Source: Bacteroidales bacterium
GTDB taxonomy: Bacteria; Bacteroidota; Bacteroidia; Bacteroidales; P3
Direction: 5' to 3'
Assembly: GCA_017530105.1 (NCBI GenBank)
Contig: JAFXMW010000025.1
Span: 1 to 64,000 of the forward strand
Length of the DNA stretch: 64,000 bases
The notes beneath the pieces were generated by a model. That model saw only the letters and a list, made by a program, of their open reading frames with translations, was not told the origin of the DNA and did no database searches. Positions 44,130-53,595 of the stretch are shown here, in pieces. Made by a program: the position numbers and the translations under genes. Position 1 is the first letter of the stretch. The number at the start of each line of letters is the position of its first letter.

Positions 44130-45881
44130 ATGTCCGAGTATTTGGAATTCAAGACTGTTCAATGCAAAGACTGCTACCGTTGCCTTCGTGAATGTCCAGT
44201 GAAGGCTATTAACATCAAAGACCACCACGCGCAGATTATTGAGGAGCATTGCATCCTGTGTGGCCATTGCACTCAGGTGTGTCCTCAGCATGCCAAGATA
44301 GAGCACAGCGAGCTGCCCGTGGTGCGTGAGTTGCTGAAGAACAATGCCCGCGTGGGTGCCACTGTGGCACCGTCGTTCATCAGCAGTCTGGGTCAGGAAG
44401 ATTTCTCGATACTGCGCATAGCACTTGCCAAACTTGGTTTTTCCGTTGCCGAAGAGACTGCCGTTGGAGCGCAGGCTGTCACGGAAGAATACAAACGGTT
44501 ATTATCCCAAGGCGAGATGCGCAACTTTATTACCTCTGCATGTCCGGCTGCTTGTCGACTGATACAGATGTACTATCCCAAGGCATTGCCCTATTTGGCT
44601 CCTGTTGACTCTCCCATGGTGGCACATGCAAAGATGTTGCGCCGCAACGACCCCGACCTCAAACTGGTATTTATCGGACCCTGTATCGCCAAGAAGCGCG
44701 AAGCCGATGAACACGCCATTGATGCCGTCATCACTTTTGAGGAACTATTACAGCTTTTTGAGGAGAACGGCATCGACCTCAGTACCATTAACAGACTGAC
44801 GGTGGGTGACGAAGCCACGGTTGCAAACCGTGCTAAAGCCTACCCGGCCACTCAAGGCATTATCCGCTCGTTTGACATTCTGCCGAAAGGTTACCGCTAC
44901 ATGTCGGTGGACGGTGTAGACCGCATTGCCGACGTGCTGGAGAATATTGAATCGATGGACCACGTGTTTATCGAGATGAATGTGTGCCCCGGTGGCTGCA
45001 TTAACGGACCCTGTTCCATAGCACACGAAGGCGGCATGATAAAAGCCGAGGCTGATATCGACCGCTATGTGGAACATGAGTTGGCAACTCGCAAGCATCT
45101 GCCCGCCCCAGATTCAGGAGTAGAGCTTGCCTACGCACATCCACGTCTGCGTGCCCAAAGCCGTCCTGCCACAGAGAAGGAAATCGAGGACGTGCTGCAC
45201 CGCACTGGCAAGATGACCAAAGCCGACGAGCTTGACTGCGGAGCCTGTGGTTATCGTACTTGCCGCGAAAAGGCTTGGGCTGTGGTGAACGGCTATGCCG
45301 ACATCGACATCTGCCTGCCCTATATGCGCAAACGCGCGGAGAGTTTGGCTGTTGATATTGTCCGCAACTCGCCGGAAGGTGTGATGATTGTCGACCCCGA
45401 CATGAATATCGTGGATATCAATGCTTCGGCCATGAAGATGCTCGGCCTCACTGGTACACCGGATAGTGTGGTGGGTCGCCCTGTTTCGGACTGCTTCCAG
45501 CCGATAGACTTCTACAACGCTTACTCGAAGAAGCAGCGCGTTGAGAATCCTCGTCTGCATATCAATTCCACCGATAAATACTTGAGTCTGACAGTCAGCC
45601 TGCTGAGCGAACAGAATCTGCTTTTCGGCTTGATGAAGGACATCTCCGAAATGGTGAACTACGACAAGAAGCTGGAAAAGGTTCGTATGGATACTGTTAC
45701 TACCACAGACGACCTTATCATGAAGCAGATGCGTGTGGCTCAGGAGATTGCCTCGCTGCTGGGCGAAACTACGGCAGAAACCAAGGTTGCTCTGCTAAAA
45801 CTGAAGAAAACGCTTACCGACGGCCAGGGAGATCTTGGTGTAGACGGCCGCCCTACAGACTGGAAAACAGCTAAACTATGA
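44130..45881 (+). CDS. Sensory-type [FeFe] hydrogenase homologue with PAS domain (HydS-like)
   Basis: The 583-residue protein contains, in order, two [4Fe-4S] motifs (Cys12/15/18/22 and Cys41/44/47/51) and an [FeFe]-hydrogenase H-cluster domain at ~75-300. A further four-Cys cluster motif (Cys370/373/378/395, CGACGYRTC) and a PAS domain (~405-510, EGVMIVDPDMNIVDINASAM) follow, then a helical C-terminus. H-cluster ligands are kept: Cys138, Cys185 in FIGPCIAKK, and Cys286 and Cys290 in NVCPGGC. The loop-1 residue that is Cys in catalytic enzymes (TSCCP) is Ala137 here (TSACP). In known enzymes that Cys relays protons, so this copy probably senses H2 or redox state instead of turning over fast. 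The SpoIIE phosphatase gene overlaps its stop (ATGA), as in the phosphatase-linked group C hydrogenases. Confidence 0.9.
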   Translation: MSEYLEFKTVQCKDCYRCLRECPVKAINIKDHHAQIIEEHCILCGHCTQVCPQHAKIEHSELPVVRELLKNNARVGATVAPSFISSLGQEDFSILRIALAKLGFSVAEETAVGAQAVTEEYKRLLSQGEMRNFITSACPAACRLIQMYYPKALPYLAPVDSPMVAHAKMLRRNDPDLKLVFIGPCIAKKREADEHAIDAVITFEELLQLFEENGIDLSTINRLTVGDEATVANRAKAYPATQGIIRSFDILPKGYRYMSVDGVDRIADVLENIESMDHVFIEMNVCPGGCINGPCSIAHEGGMIKAEADIDRYVEHELATRKHLPAPDSGVELAYAHPRLRAQSRPATEKEIEDVLHRTGKMTKADELDCGACGYRTCREKAWAVVNGYADIDICLPYMRKRAESLAVDIVRNSPEGVMIVDPDMNIVDINASAMKMLGLTGTPDSVVGRPVSDCFQPIDFYNAYSKKQRVENPRLHINSTDKYLSLTVSLLSEQNLLFGLMKDISEMVNYDKKLEKVRMDTVTTTDDLIMKQMRVAQEIASLLGETTAETKVALLKLKKTLTDGQGDLGVDGRPTDWKTAKL

Positions 45882-47041
45882 AACGACTATGGATTGACTA
45901 TGGCTACACCTCGCTGAACCATTATGGCGAGGAACTCTGCGGCGACAACGTTGAGATAAGCGTGAATGACGAGTGGACGACGCTTGTCTTGGCCGATGGT
46001 TTAGGCAGCGGAGTGAAAGCCAACATCCTCTCCACTCTGACCAGCAAGATTCTGTGTACGATGACTGCCGGTGGAGCCGACATGCAGGACTGCGTTGAGA
46101 CTATCATCCAGACTCTGCCCGTATGTAAAGAGCGGCAGGTTGCCTACAGCACTTTTTCCCTGATTCATGTTAACAACGAGGGGAAAGGCCATCTTTTTGA
46201 ATTTGACAACCCTGAAGCCATCTGGTACCACAATGGCCATACGGCCGACTTCCCCAGAGTCGAGTTGGACATCTGTGGCAAGAAAGTATACCATACTGAG
46301 CTGAATCTGGAATCAGGCGACTTGGTTTTTGTGATGAGCGACGGTACCATACATGCCGGCATCGGACAGATGCTTAATTTCGGCTGGCAGCGCAAGGAAA
46401 TAATGGAGCACCTCGACCATTATGTCGATGCTCACATGTCTGCCCGTGCTGCTGCCTGTCTGCTGGCATCAGCATGCAACGATCTCTATCTCGACCGACC
46501 CGGCGACGACACCACTGTCGCCGCCGTCCGTATCCGTCCACGCTGCGAGACCCACATCATGGTAGGCCCTCCAGTGGACAAGGAAAAGGATGCCGAATAT
46601 GTGCATCGTTTTATGATGGATGCTGACAAACGCATTGTGTGTGGTGGAACTACATCGCAGGTGGTGGCCCGCTGTCTGGGACGTGAACTCAAGACGAGTT
46701 TTGACTTCCCCGACAAGGAAGTGCCTCCCATTGGTTTCATAGATGGTATAGACCTCACTACCGAAGGTGTAATCACCCTCCGCCGTCTGTTGGCCCTATC
46801 GGAGAAATACGTCTCTGCCAAGGATCTCACTCCCAAAACCTATGTGAAGAAGGACGGTGGTTCTCTTTTGGCCAATATTATCTTTGAAGAGGCCACTCAC
46901 ATTGTATTCTTCGTAGGACAAAATGTCAACGCCGCACATGCTGGCCTGGAGATAGACATTACAATGAAACTCAAGCTCGTTGAGCGTCTGGCCGATAACC
47001 TGCGCAAAATGGGCAAGATAGTAACAGTAAATTATGATTAA
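45878..47041 (+). CDS. SpoIIE/PP2C-family serine phosphatase linked to the sensory hydrogenase
   Basis: The 387-residue protein has a PP2C/SpoIIE phosphatase domain over ~1-225, with metal-binding motifs LADGLGSGVKA (~39-49), FVMSDGTIHAG (~151-161) and DRPGDDTTVAA (~207-217). The remaining ~160 residues form an unassigned second domain (KRIVCGGTTSQVVARCLGRE) probably found in this family. Its ATG overlaps the HydS-like stop by 4 bp, so expression is coupled. The likely role is the output module of the PAS-hydrogenase sensor, acting on an unknown phosphoprotein. No anti-sigma factor or STAS partner is adjacent, so the target is unknown. Confidence 0.86.
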   Translation: MKRLWIDYGYTSLNHYGEELCGDNVEISVNDEWTTLVLADGLGSGVKANILSTLTSKILCTMTAGGADMQDCVETIIQTLPVCKERQVAYSTFSLIHVNNEGKGHLFEFDNPEAIWYHNGHTADFPRVELDICGKKVYHTELNLESGDLVFVMSDGTIHAGIGQMLNFGWQRKEIMEHLDHYVDAHMSARAAACLLASACNDLYLDRPGDDTTVAAVRIRPRCETHIMVGPPVDKEKDAEYVHRFMMDADKRIVCGGTTSQVVARCLGRELKTSFDFPDKEVPPIGFIDGIDLTTEGVITLRRLLALSEKYVSAKDLTPKTYVKKDGGSLLANIIFEEATHIVFFVGQNVNAAHAGLEIDITMKLKLVERLADNLRKMGKIVTVNYD

Positions 47042-47079
47042 GATTGAAGGGAACCCTTTGACTCCAATCATTGAATATT

Positions 47080-48531
47080 ATGGAACAGAAACTATTTGAT
47101 ACTAACGTACAATGGATTAAGTACCAAGTGCTCAAAGAGGTCATCAAGCGGGCCTACGAGGGTGGCTTGGAAAATGCGTATACTATACCGCGTACCATTG
47201 CCCCCGGTCCCAAGCCCGACACCCGCTGCTGCATACACAAAGAACGTGCCGTGCTTATGGACCGTGTGCAGATGGCCATGGGTGGCGACAAGGAGAACCC
47301 CAATGTGGTGGAGGTACTCTACGAAGCTTGCGATGAATGTCCTGCAGGCGGCATGATTGTCACCGATGTGTGCCGTGGTTGCCTTATGCACTCATGCAAA
47401 GAAGTGTGCCCCAAGGAAGCCATCTCCATTGTCGACCATCGTTGCTTTATTGACAAATCGAAATGCATAGAATGTGGCAAATGTGCTTCGGTGTGCCCTT
47501 ATAGTGCCATCATTGCACAGAAGCGCCCCTGCATCAAAAGCTGCAAAGTAAAAGCTATCAGCATCAACGATGAAGACAAAGCCGTGATTGACAACAACAA
47601 GTGCATTGCCTGCGGTGCCTGCATCGTAAGCTGTCCGTTTGGTGCTATCAGCGACAAGAGTTTGGTGCTTGACATTATAAAGATGTTGAAAGAGTCTGAA
47701 AACAATACCCGCTATCGCTGCTATGCGGTCATTGCTCCTGCCATTGTCAGCCAGTGTCGCTTCGGTCGCATAGAACAGGTTGTTTCAGCCATCAAGAAAC
47801 TGGGTTTCCACCAGGTTGTTGAAGCGGCTTTGGGCGCCGACATCACCCTATACAATGAGGCACTTGAATTCAAAGAGAAAGCCGAAAACTGTGAGAACCC
47901 AGTGATGACCACCTCGTGCTGCCCGGCCTTCGTGCGTTTTGTGGAGACAAACTTTCCCGAACTAAAAGATGCCATTTCCTCATCGGTGTCGCCTATGGTT
48001 ATGACAGCCAAGCTCATCAAACACAGCGACCCCACTGCCAAAGTGGTTTTCATCGGTCCCTGTGCGGCTAAGAAAATGGAGTACACCCTTGAGAAAACCG
48101 GTGGCATGATTGACAGCGTGATGAGTTTCGAAGAGTTGCAAGCTTTTGTTGATGCCCGAGGTATCGACACCACACAATGTGAAGACACCATTCTCGACAA
48201 TGCCTCGTTCTATGGCCGAATCTTCGCCAAGAGCGGCGGATTGGCATTGGGTGTGGCCGACGTGGCCAAATCTCTTGGTGTGGATGGTGTGAAACCCTGT
48301 GTTATGAACGGCATCGACCAGTGTCGCCAACACTTGACATTGTTGCGCGCTAAAAAGGAGACTGCCAACTTCTTCGAAGGCATGGCCTGCGATGGAGGCT
48401 GCGTCGGTGGCCCGCTCAGCATTACGCGCTCGCCGCGCAATGTGTTCGATGTGGACAAGTATGGCAACTCGGCCAAAGAAAAGAATATTGACGGCTCCGT
48501 CAGATTATACAAAATGACCATGAATGAATAA
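47080..48531 (+). CDS. [FeFe] hydrogenase, group B-type
   Basis: The 483-residue protein starts at the ATG at 47080; a TTG nine bases upstream is possible but less likely. Residues ~95-190 hold many Cys in ferredoxin-type motifs (CRGCLMHSCKEVC, CIECGKCASVC, CIACGACIVSC). The H-cluster domain follows: TSCCPAF (both Cys280 and Cys281 present), FIGPCAAKKMEY and MACDGGCVGGP. All ligands and the proton-relay Cys are kept, in contrast to the HydS-like protein two genes upstream, so this should be the catalytic member. The absence of an N-terminal [2Fe-2S] domain and the cluster layout fit group B hydrogenases of gut Bacteroidales, which probably dispose of ferredoxin electrons as H2. Maturases HydE/F/G are not in the window. 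Confidence 0.9.
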   Translation: MEQKLFDTNVQWIKYQVLKEVIKRAYEGGLENAYTIPRTIAPGPKPDTRCCIHKERAVLMDRVQMAMGGDKENPNVVEVLYEACDECPAGGMIVTDVCRGCLMHSCKEVCPKEAISIVDHRCFIDKSKCIECGKCASVCPYSAIIAQKRPCIKSCKVKAISINDEDKAVIDNNKCIACGACIVSCPFGAISDKSLVLDIIKMLKESENNTRYRCYAVIAPAIVSQCRFGRIEQVVSAIKKLGFHQVVEAALGADITLYNEALEFKEKAENCENPVMTTSCCPAFVRFVETNFPELKDAISSSVSPMVMTAKLIKHSDPTAKVVFIGPCAAKKMEYTLEKTGGMIDSVMSFEELQAFVDARGIDTTQCEDTILDNASFYGRIFAKSGGLALGVADVAKSLGVDGVKPCVMNGIDQCRQHLTLLRAKKETANFFEGMACDGGCVGGPLSITRSPRNVFDVDKYGNSAKEKNIDGSVRLYKMTMNE

Positions 48532-48553
48532 TAACAATTAAACATTATACATT

Positions 48554-50167
48554 ATGAAAGAAAAAATTAGAAAAGACCTCGAAACACTTGGTATCACCGG
48601 CGTTAAGGACATACACTACAACCCCTCTTTTGAAGAATTGTTCCAGATGGAGATGAACCCCAACCTGACCGGTTATGACAAGGGGCAGCTCACTGAATTG
48701 AATGCCATCAATGTGATGACCGGCATTTACACCGGCCGCTCGCCTAAAGACAAATATATTGTCATGGACGAGAACTCGAAAAATACCGTTTGGTGGACAA
48801 CCCCTGAGTATAAGAATGATAACCACCCCATGAGTGAAGAGGTGTGGGGTCAGATGAAAAGTCTTGCAGTCAACGAACTCTCCAATAAAGAGCTCTATGT
48901 TGTCGATGCTTTCTGCGGCGCTAACAAGGACACCCGCATTGCGGTGCGCTTTATCATGGAAGTCGCATGGCAGGCACATTTTGTGACCAACATGTTCATC
49001 CGTCCCTCTGTTGAGGATTTGAAGACCTTTACCCCCAGTTTTACAGTCTATACCGCCAGCAAAGCCAAAGTGGAGAACTATAAAGAACTTGGCCTCAACA
49101 GCGAGACTTGCGTGGCTTTCAATGTCACCAGCCGCGAGCAGGTAATTCTCAACACATGGTACGGCGGTGAGATGAAGAAGGGCATGTTCAGCATGATGAA
49201 CTACTACCTCCCTCTGCAGGGCATCGCCTCTATGCACTGCTCCGCCAATACCGATATGGATGGCAAGAACACCGCCATCTTCTTCGGTCTCAGCGGCACA
49301 GGCAAGACCACCCTGTCCACCGACCCCAAGCGCCTGTTAATCGGCGACGACGAGCACGGCTGGGACGACGACGGAGTGTTCAACTTCGAAGGCGGCTGCT
49401 ATGCCAAGGTCATCAACCTCGACAAAGATAGCGAGCCCGACATCTACAATGCCATCCGTCGCAATGCCCTGTTGGAGAACGTCACTGTCGATGCCAACGG
49501 TAAGCTGGATTTTGCTGACAAGAGTGTTACTGAGAATACACGTGTCAGCTATCCTATTGACCATATTGAGAAAATTGTACGTCCCATCTCTGCCGCCCCT
49601 GCTGCAAAGAACGTCATCTTCCTCAGTGCCGATGCATTTGGTGTTTTGCCTCCCGTCAGTATTCTCACTCCCGACCAGTGCAAGTATTATTTCTTGAGCG
49701 GTTTCACTGCTAAACTGGCCGGTACTGAGCGTGGCATCACCGAGCCGACTCCTACCTTCAGTGCTTGTTTCGGCCAAGCTTTCCTCGAGCTGCACCCCAC
49801 CAAGTATGCCGAGGAATTGGTCAAACGCATGGAGAAGAGCGGTGCCAAGGCCTATCTCGTCAATACCGGTTGGAACGGCACAGGCAAGCGCATTTCCATT
49901 AAAGACACCCGTGGCATTATTGATGCCATTCTTGATGGTTCAATTGAAAAGGCTCCGACCAAGAAAATACCCTATTTCGATTTCGAAGTACCCACGGCTC
50001 TGCCAGGTGTTGACCCCAAGATTCTTGACCCGCGCGACACATACGGTTGTGCTTGCGAGTGGGAGACCAAGGCCAAAGACCTTGCCTCGCGCTTTATCAA
50101 GAACTTTGAGAAGTTTACTTACAATGAGGCTGGAAAGGCACTGGTTGCCGCTGGCCCCAAACTGTAA
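48554..50167 (+). CDS. pckA: Phosphoenolpyruvate carboxykinase (ATP)
   Basis: The 537-residue enzyme interconverts oxaloacetate + ATP with PEP + CO2 + ADP. The ATP-type family is shown by the kinase loop [11 protein letters not shown] (~245-255, Lys251), [22 protein letters not shown] (kinase-2 and metal site) and the adenine-site region [11 protein letters not shown]. In fermenting Bacteroidota it often runs toward oxaloacetate, fixing CO2 and making ATP on the succinate branch. It lies only 22 bp after the group B hydrogenase gene, so read-through from that operon is plausible. Confidence 0.97.
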   Translation: MKEKIRKDLETLGITGVKDIHYNPSFEELFQMEMNPNLTGYDKGQLTELNAINVMTGIYTGRSPKDKYIVMDENSKNTVWWTTPEYKNDNHPMSEEVWGQMKSLAVNELSNKELYVVDAFCGANKDTRIAVRFIMEVAWQAHFVTNMFIRPSVEDLKTFTPSFTVYTASKAKVENYKELGLNSETCVAFNVTSREQVILNTWYGGEMKKGMFSMMNYYLPLQGIASMHCSANTDMDGKNTAIFFGLSGTGKTTLSTDPKRLLIGDDEHGWDDDGVFNFEGGCYAKVINLDKDSEPDIYNAIRRNALLENVTVDANGKLDFADKSVTENTRVSYPIDHIEKIVRPISAAPAAKNVIFLSADAFGVLPPVSILTPDQCKYYFLSGFTAKLAGTERGITEPTPTFSACFGQAFLELHPTKYAEELVKRMEKSGAKAYLVNTGWNGTGKRISIKDTRGIIDAILDGSIEKAPTKKIPYFDFEVPTALPGVDPKILDPRDTYGCACEWETKAKDLASRFIKNFEKFTYNEAGKALVAAGPKL

Positions 50168-50180
50168 TACATTGTAAAAT

Positions 50181-50241
50181 GCCAATTGTGAATTGCTGAG
50201 GGTGAAGGCCTGTGCCTAACATCCTACAATTCACAATTGGC
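50181..50241. repeat. Perfect 15-bp inverted repeat after pckA
   Basis: GCCAATTGTGAATTG (50181-50195) and its exact complement (50227-50241) flank a 31-nt loop. It starts 13 nt after the pckA stop and ends 20 nt before the DPP IV start. It probably closes the pckA transcript or stabilises its 3' end. Confidence 0.6.
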
Positions 50242-50261
50242 TTATTAATATCATTAGCAAA

Positions 50262-52436
50262 ATGAGAAAGAATATATTTTTTGTACTTGCTGTCATGGCA
50301 TTATGTGGAAGTGCCATCGCCCAGAACAAAACAATAACCCTTGAGGACATCTGGTCGCGTTCCACTTTCCGCCCCAGCGGCATCTCTTCCATCCGTTCCA
50401 TGCAAGATGGCGAACACTATTGTGTTTTGACTCGTTCCGGCATTGAGAAATACAATTACAAGACTGGAGAAAAGGTCGATGTGGTGTGTGCTTTCAGCGA
50501 CCCCATGCGCAAGAAGGTGAAACCCCTGCCTCCCATTGAATCCTATGAGTTCTCGTCCGATGAGCAAAAAATACTGCTCAGTGCCGAGTTTGAACCCATC
50601 TACCGTCACAGCGGTGTCAGCACCTATTATCTTTACACTGTGGCCGATGGTAGCATTGTCTGTCTCACGAAAGAGGGCAAACAGCGTTTAACCACCTTTT
50701 CACCCGATGGCAAAATGGTTGCCTATGTACGCGACAATAACCTGTATGTAATGTCACTCAGTTCACTGAAAGAGACGGCAGTGACTACCGATGGAAAGTT
50801 TAATGAGATTATCAACGGCACTACCGACTGGGTGTATGAAGAGGAGTTCGGCATTACGCAAGGTTTTTATTGGTCGCCCGACAGCAAAAAGATTGCCTTT
50901 TACCGCTTTGACGAAAGCAAGGTGAAACAATACACCATGCAAATGTGGGGAGAACTCTACCCCGAGAATTATACCTATAAGTACCCCAAAGCTGGCGAGG
51001 ACAATTCTGTGGTGGATGTCATGGTGTATGATTTAGAGTCGCAAAAGACTTTGAAACTGAACATCGGCAGCCAGAATGACCAATACATGCCCCGCATCCA
51101 GTGGACCCAGAACCCCAATATTCTTGCTCTGATGCGCATGAACAGGCTTCAGGACAAAATGGAGCTGTTGTTGGCCGACGCCACTACAGGTGCCATCCGC
51201 ACCCTTTACACCGAAGAGGATGAAGCCTATGTCGAGGTCCCCGAAACCTGGATGTTCCTTAAAGACGGCAAACACATGCTTCTCACGAGTGAAAAAAACG
51301 GCTTCAACCATATCTACATGTACGACTTGAACGGCAAACTGGTGAATCAGATTACCGATGGTTTCTACGATGTGGTGTCGATATGCTCTGTCGATGAAAA
51401 GAACGGGATAATCTACTATCTCTCACACGAATCATCCCCCATCAACAAAGAGCTTTATTCAATCGATTTTAAGGGCAAGAAGAAAAAGAAGCTGAGCGAG
51501 AAAGCCGGATGGTACAGCGCCAGCTTCAGCGCCACAAGCAAATATTACATCAGCACTTTCACTGATGCCAACACCCCTCCCGTTTACACCCTTCACACCA
51601 GCAACGGCAAACTCCTTAAAACCCTTCAGGACAACGCCGACCTGCAGCAACGAATGAAAGAATACGGTGTGGGACGTAAGCAATTCGGCACCCTCACCAC
51701 AACCCTTGGAACTGAATTGAACTATTATATGATATTGCCGCCCGACTTCGATTCTACCAAACGTTACCCCCTCTTCTTCTATGTCTATGGCGGTCCTGGC
51801 AACCAACAAGTAACCAACAGCTATGGATATAGCGACTATTACTGGTTCCACATGTTGGCACAGCAGGGCTATGTAGTGGCTTGTTTTGATGGACGCGGCA
51901 CCGGCGGCCGTGGAGCACGCTTCAAGAAAATGACCTATAAAAATCTTGGAAGACTGGAGTGCGAGGACGCGGTTGAGGCAGCCCGATGGTTTGGTAAGAA
52001 ACAGTGGATAGATGAAAGCCGTATAGGCATTTTCGGATGGAGTTTCGGTGGCTATCTCTCAACACTTTCCATCCTGAAAGGACGCGATGTGTTCAAAAGC
52101 GCCATTGCCGTTGCACCTGTCATCACATGGCGCTATTACGACAATATCTATACCGAACGCTTCCTTCAGAGACCCCAGGACAATGCCCGTGGCTATGACG
52201 ATAATTCACCGCTCAACTATGCACACCTCCTTAAGGGCAACTATCTGCTCATCCACGGTACCGGTGACGACAATGTTCATTTCCAAAATGCCGTCGACAT
52301 GGTTACCGCACTCGAGGCTGCCGGAAAGCAGTTCGAATTCCGTATCTACCCCAACAAAAACCACAGCATTTATGGTGGAAACACCCGTCTCAACCTATAT
52401 GAACTGATGACCGATTTCATCCATCGCAAACTATAA
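50262..52436 (+). CDS. Dipeptidyl peptidase IV (S9B)
   Basis: The 724-residue protein has a signal peptide (MRKNIFFVLAVMALCGSAIAQ), then an N-terminal eight-bladed propeller (~30-470) with the substrate-anchoring EEEFG motif, at 'VYEEEFGITQGFYWSPDSKK' (~189-208). The hydrolase domain carries Ser594 (GWSFGGYLS), Asp669 (GTGDDNVHF) and His701 (KNHSIYGG). Together these residues define DPP IV, which removes X-Pro or X-Ala dipeptides. It acts in the periplasm or at the surface. No lipobox is present, unlike the other S9 enzyme at 35135. It is preceded by an inverted repeat and lacks a clear promoter. Confidence 0.94.
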   Translation: MRKNIFFVLAVMALCGSAIAQNKTITLEDIWSRSTFRPSGISSIRSMQDGEHYCVLTRSGIEKYNYKTGEKVDVVCAFSDPMRKKVKPLPPIESYEFSSDEQKILLSAEFEPIYRHSGVSTYYLYTVADGSIVCLTKEGKQRLTTFSPDGKMVAYVRDNNLYVMSLSSLKETAVTTDGKFNEIINGTTDWVYEEEFGITQGFYWSPDSKKIAFYRFDESKVKQYTMQMWGELYPENYTYKYPKAGEDNSVVDVMVYDLESQKTLKLNIGSQNDQYMPRIQWTQNPNILALMRMNRLQDKMELLLADATTGAIRTLYTEEDEAYVEVPETWMFLKDGKHMLLTSEKNGFNHIYMYDLNGKLVNQITDGFYDVVSICSVDEKNGIIYYLSHESSPINKELYSIDFKGKKKKKLSEKAGWYSASFSATSKYYISTFTDANTPPVYTLHTSNGKLLKTLQDNADLQQRMKEYGVGRKQFGTLTTTLGTELNYYMILPPDFDSTKRYPLFFYVYGGPGNQQVTNSYGYSDYYWFHMLAQQGYVVACFDGRGTGGRGARFKKMTYKNLGRLECEDAVEAARWFGKKQWIDESRIGIFGWSFGGYLSTLSILKGRDVFKSAIAVAPVITWRYYDNIYTERFLQRPQDNARGYDDNSPLNYAHLLKGNYLLIHGTGDDNVHFQNAVDMVTALEAAGKQFEFRIYPNKNHSIYGGNTRLNLYELMTDFIHRKL

Positions 52437-52471
52437 AACAGAAAAAAATCTGCTAATTCAAAAAAAAGTCG

Positions 52472-52479
52472 TATTTTTG
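52472..52479 (+). promoter_or_regulatory. -7 box of the beta-barrel gene at 52501
   Basis: TATTTTTG with eight A just upstream. A 21-nt stretch (52461-52481) is identical to the S9 peptidase promoter core at 35098-35118. The start point near 52486 excludes an upstream ATG at 52477 and supports translation from 52501. Confidence 0.65.
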
Positions 52480-52500
52480 CACGATTTTATACTAAGCAAT

Positions 52501-53214
52501 ATGAAGAGATTTTTGATAGTACTGACTCTTGTCACAGCCTTTGCAACAACGACTCAGGCACAATTCCTCAACTATGGTGTGCGTGTAGGCACAGGCCTGG
52601 CCACTCATGTTGACGATTTGGCTGATAATTCACCCATTTTGGCTGCCAATATCGGCGGTTATGTTACGTTTGGTTTCACCCAGTCGGCCTCTTTGCTTGC
52701 CGAGAATTTCTTTTTGCAAACAGGACTCAACCTCATTCGTCGTGGTTGCAATTTCAGAGAAGTGCTTGAAATGGCAATGTCGATTCGCGAAGGGAAATAC
52801 GATGCATGGTATGCACAAATACCCCTGCTTGCAACCATACGCTACGAATTACCTATCCGTGAACCGGGTCACCATGCCTTGCTATCAGCAGGTCCGGCTT
52901 TCAGTTTTGGCCTGTTGGGAAAAGTCACCGACCGTAAGTTTACCCGCGGCCTGCCCCAAGGAGACTGGAACTACAAACTCGAGGCCCCTGCCTTCGATGT
53001 AATGAACAAAATGGACGTTGATTTCCTTCTGGGTGTAGGCTATGAGTATCAGGATCTCTCGGTCATGCTTCAGCTGGACTATGGCTTTATGGCTGTAACC
53101 GAATCCCCCGATGCATTGAAGATTGCAACAGGCACAGATGTGAATGCCACTGTACCCATGGGTAATAACTTTGCATTATTGCTTACAATAGGATACCAGT
53201 TCCCCTTTAGGTAG
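52501..53214 (+). CDS. Outer-membrane beta-barrel protein (PorT-like fold)
   Basis: The 237-residue protein has a signal peptide (MKRFLIVLTLVTAFATTTQAQ). Alternating amphipathic strands typical of an eight-stranded barrel follow (YGVRVGTGLATHV, FLQTGLNLIRRG, YAQIPLLATIRYELP), and the C-terminal strand ends in Phe-Arg (LLTIGYQFPFR). It belongs to the broad Bacteroidota outer-membrane beta-barrel families that include PorT. I cannot say whether it is the T9SS PorT itself. It has its own promoter and terminator. Confidence 0.8.
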   Translation: MKRFLIVLTLVTAFATTTQAQFLNYGVRVGTGLATHVDDLADNSPILAANIGGYVTFGFTQSASLLAENFFLQTGLNLIRRGCNFREVLEMAMSIREGKYDAWYAQIPLLATIRYELPIREPGHHALLSAGPAFSFGLLGKVTDRKFTRGLPQGDWNYKLEAPAFDVMNKMDVDFLLGVGYEYQDLSVMLQLDYGFMAVTESPDALKIATGTDVNATVPMGNNFALLLTIGYQFPFR

Positions 53215-53235
53215 GATATAGAACAATGGTGAAAG

Positions 53236-53270
53236 AAAAAGCCGACGGGTGGACGCTCTGTCGGCTTTTT
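53236..53270 (+). terminator. Terminator of the beta-barrel gene
   Basis: AAAAAGCCGAC (53236-53246) pairs with GTCGGCTTTTT (53260-53270), 13-nt loop. It lies 21 nt after the stop. Confidence 0.92.
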
Positions 53271-53286
53271 TACTGTCCAATAGCGG

Positions 53287-53343
53287 TTGTTTTACACTTG
53301 TTTTCCACTTTTAAAGTGTAAAACAAGTGTAAAACAAGTGTAG
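53287..53343. repeat. 11-bp-phased inverted repeat, locus B
   Basis: Left units TTGTTTTACAC (53287-53297) and TTGTTTTCCAC (53298-53308). Right units AAGTGTAAAAC twice (53314-53324, 53325-53335) and AAGTGTAG. The stem is 20 bp with one mismatch, loop 3 nt. The unit sequence is the same as at locus A (10291-10355), 43 kb away. Confidence 0.85.
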
Positions 53344-53516
53344 TCGGACCGTCGATTTATCGAAGTTGTTGTAATTGTATTTGGATTGATTCGGAAGGGC
53401 ATATAAACACCAAATCCAAGGGTGGTCGATGTCGGATAAACGTTGGTGACATATACCTTGTTAATAAAATAATTGAAAAAAACTGTCGCAAAAGGCGCAG
53501 TGTCAAAAAAAAAGCG

Positions 53517-53524
53517 TATATTTG
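53517..53524 (+). promoter_or_regulatory. -7 box of the arginine deiminase gene
   Basis: TATATTTG with a run of nine A (53505-53513) upstream, 72 nt before the ATG. No clear -33 TTG. Confidence 0.6.
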
Positions 53525-53595
53525 CATACTCTGCTAAGAGTGGAATTTTGTTAAGAAATTGCTGCAATATAACGTGTAACAATTAATTATGATAT

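Noticed and set aside
47071..47079. TTG start for the group B hydrogenase
   Set aside because: An ATG lies nine bases downstream and TTG starts are rare in Bacteroidota; the three extra residues add no motif.
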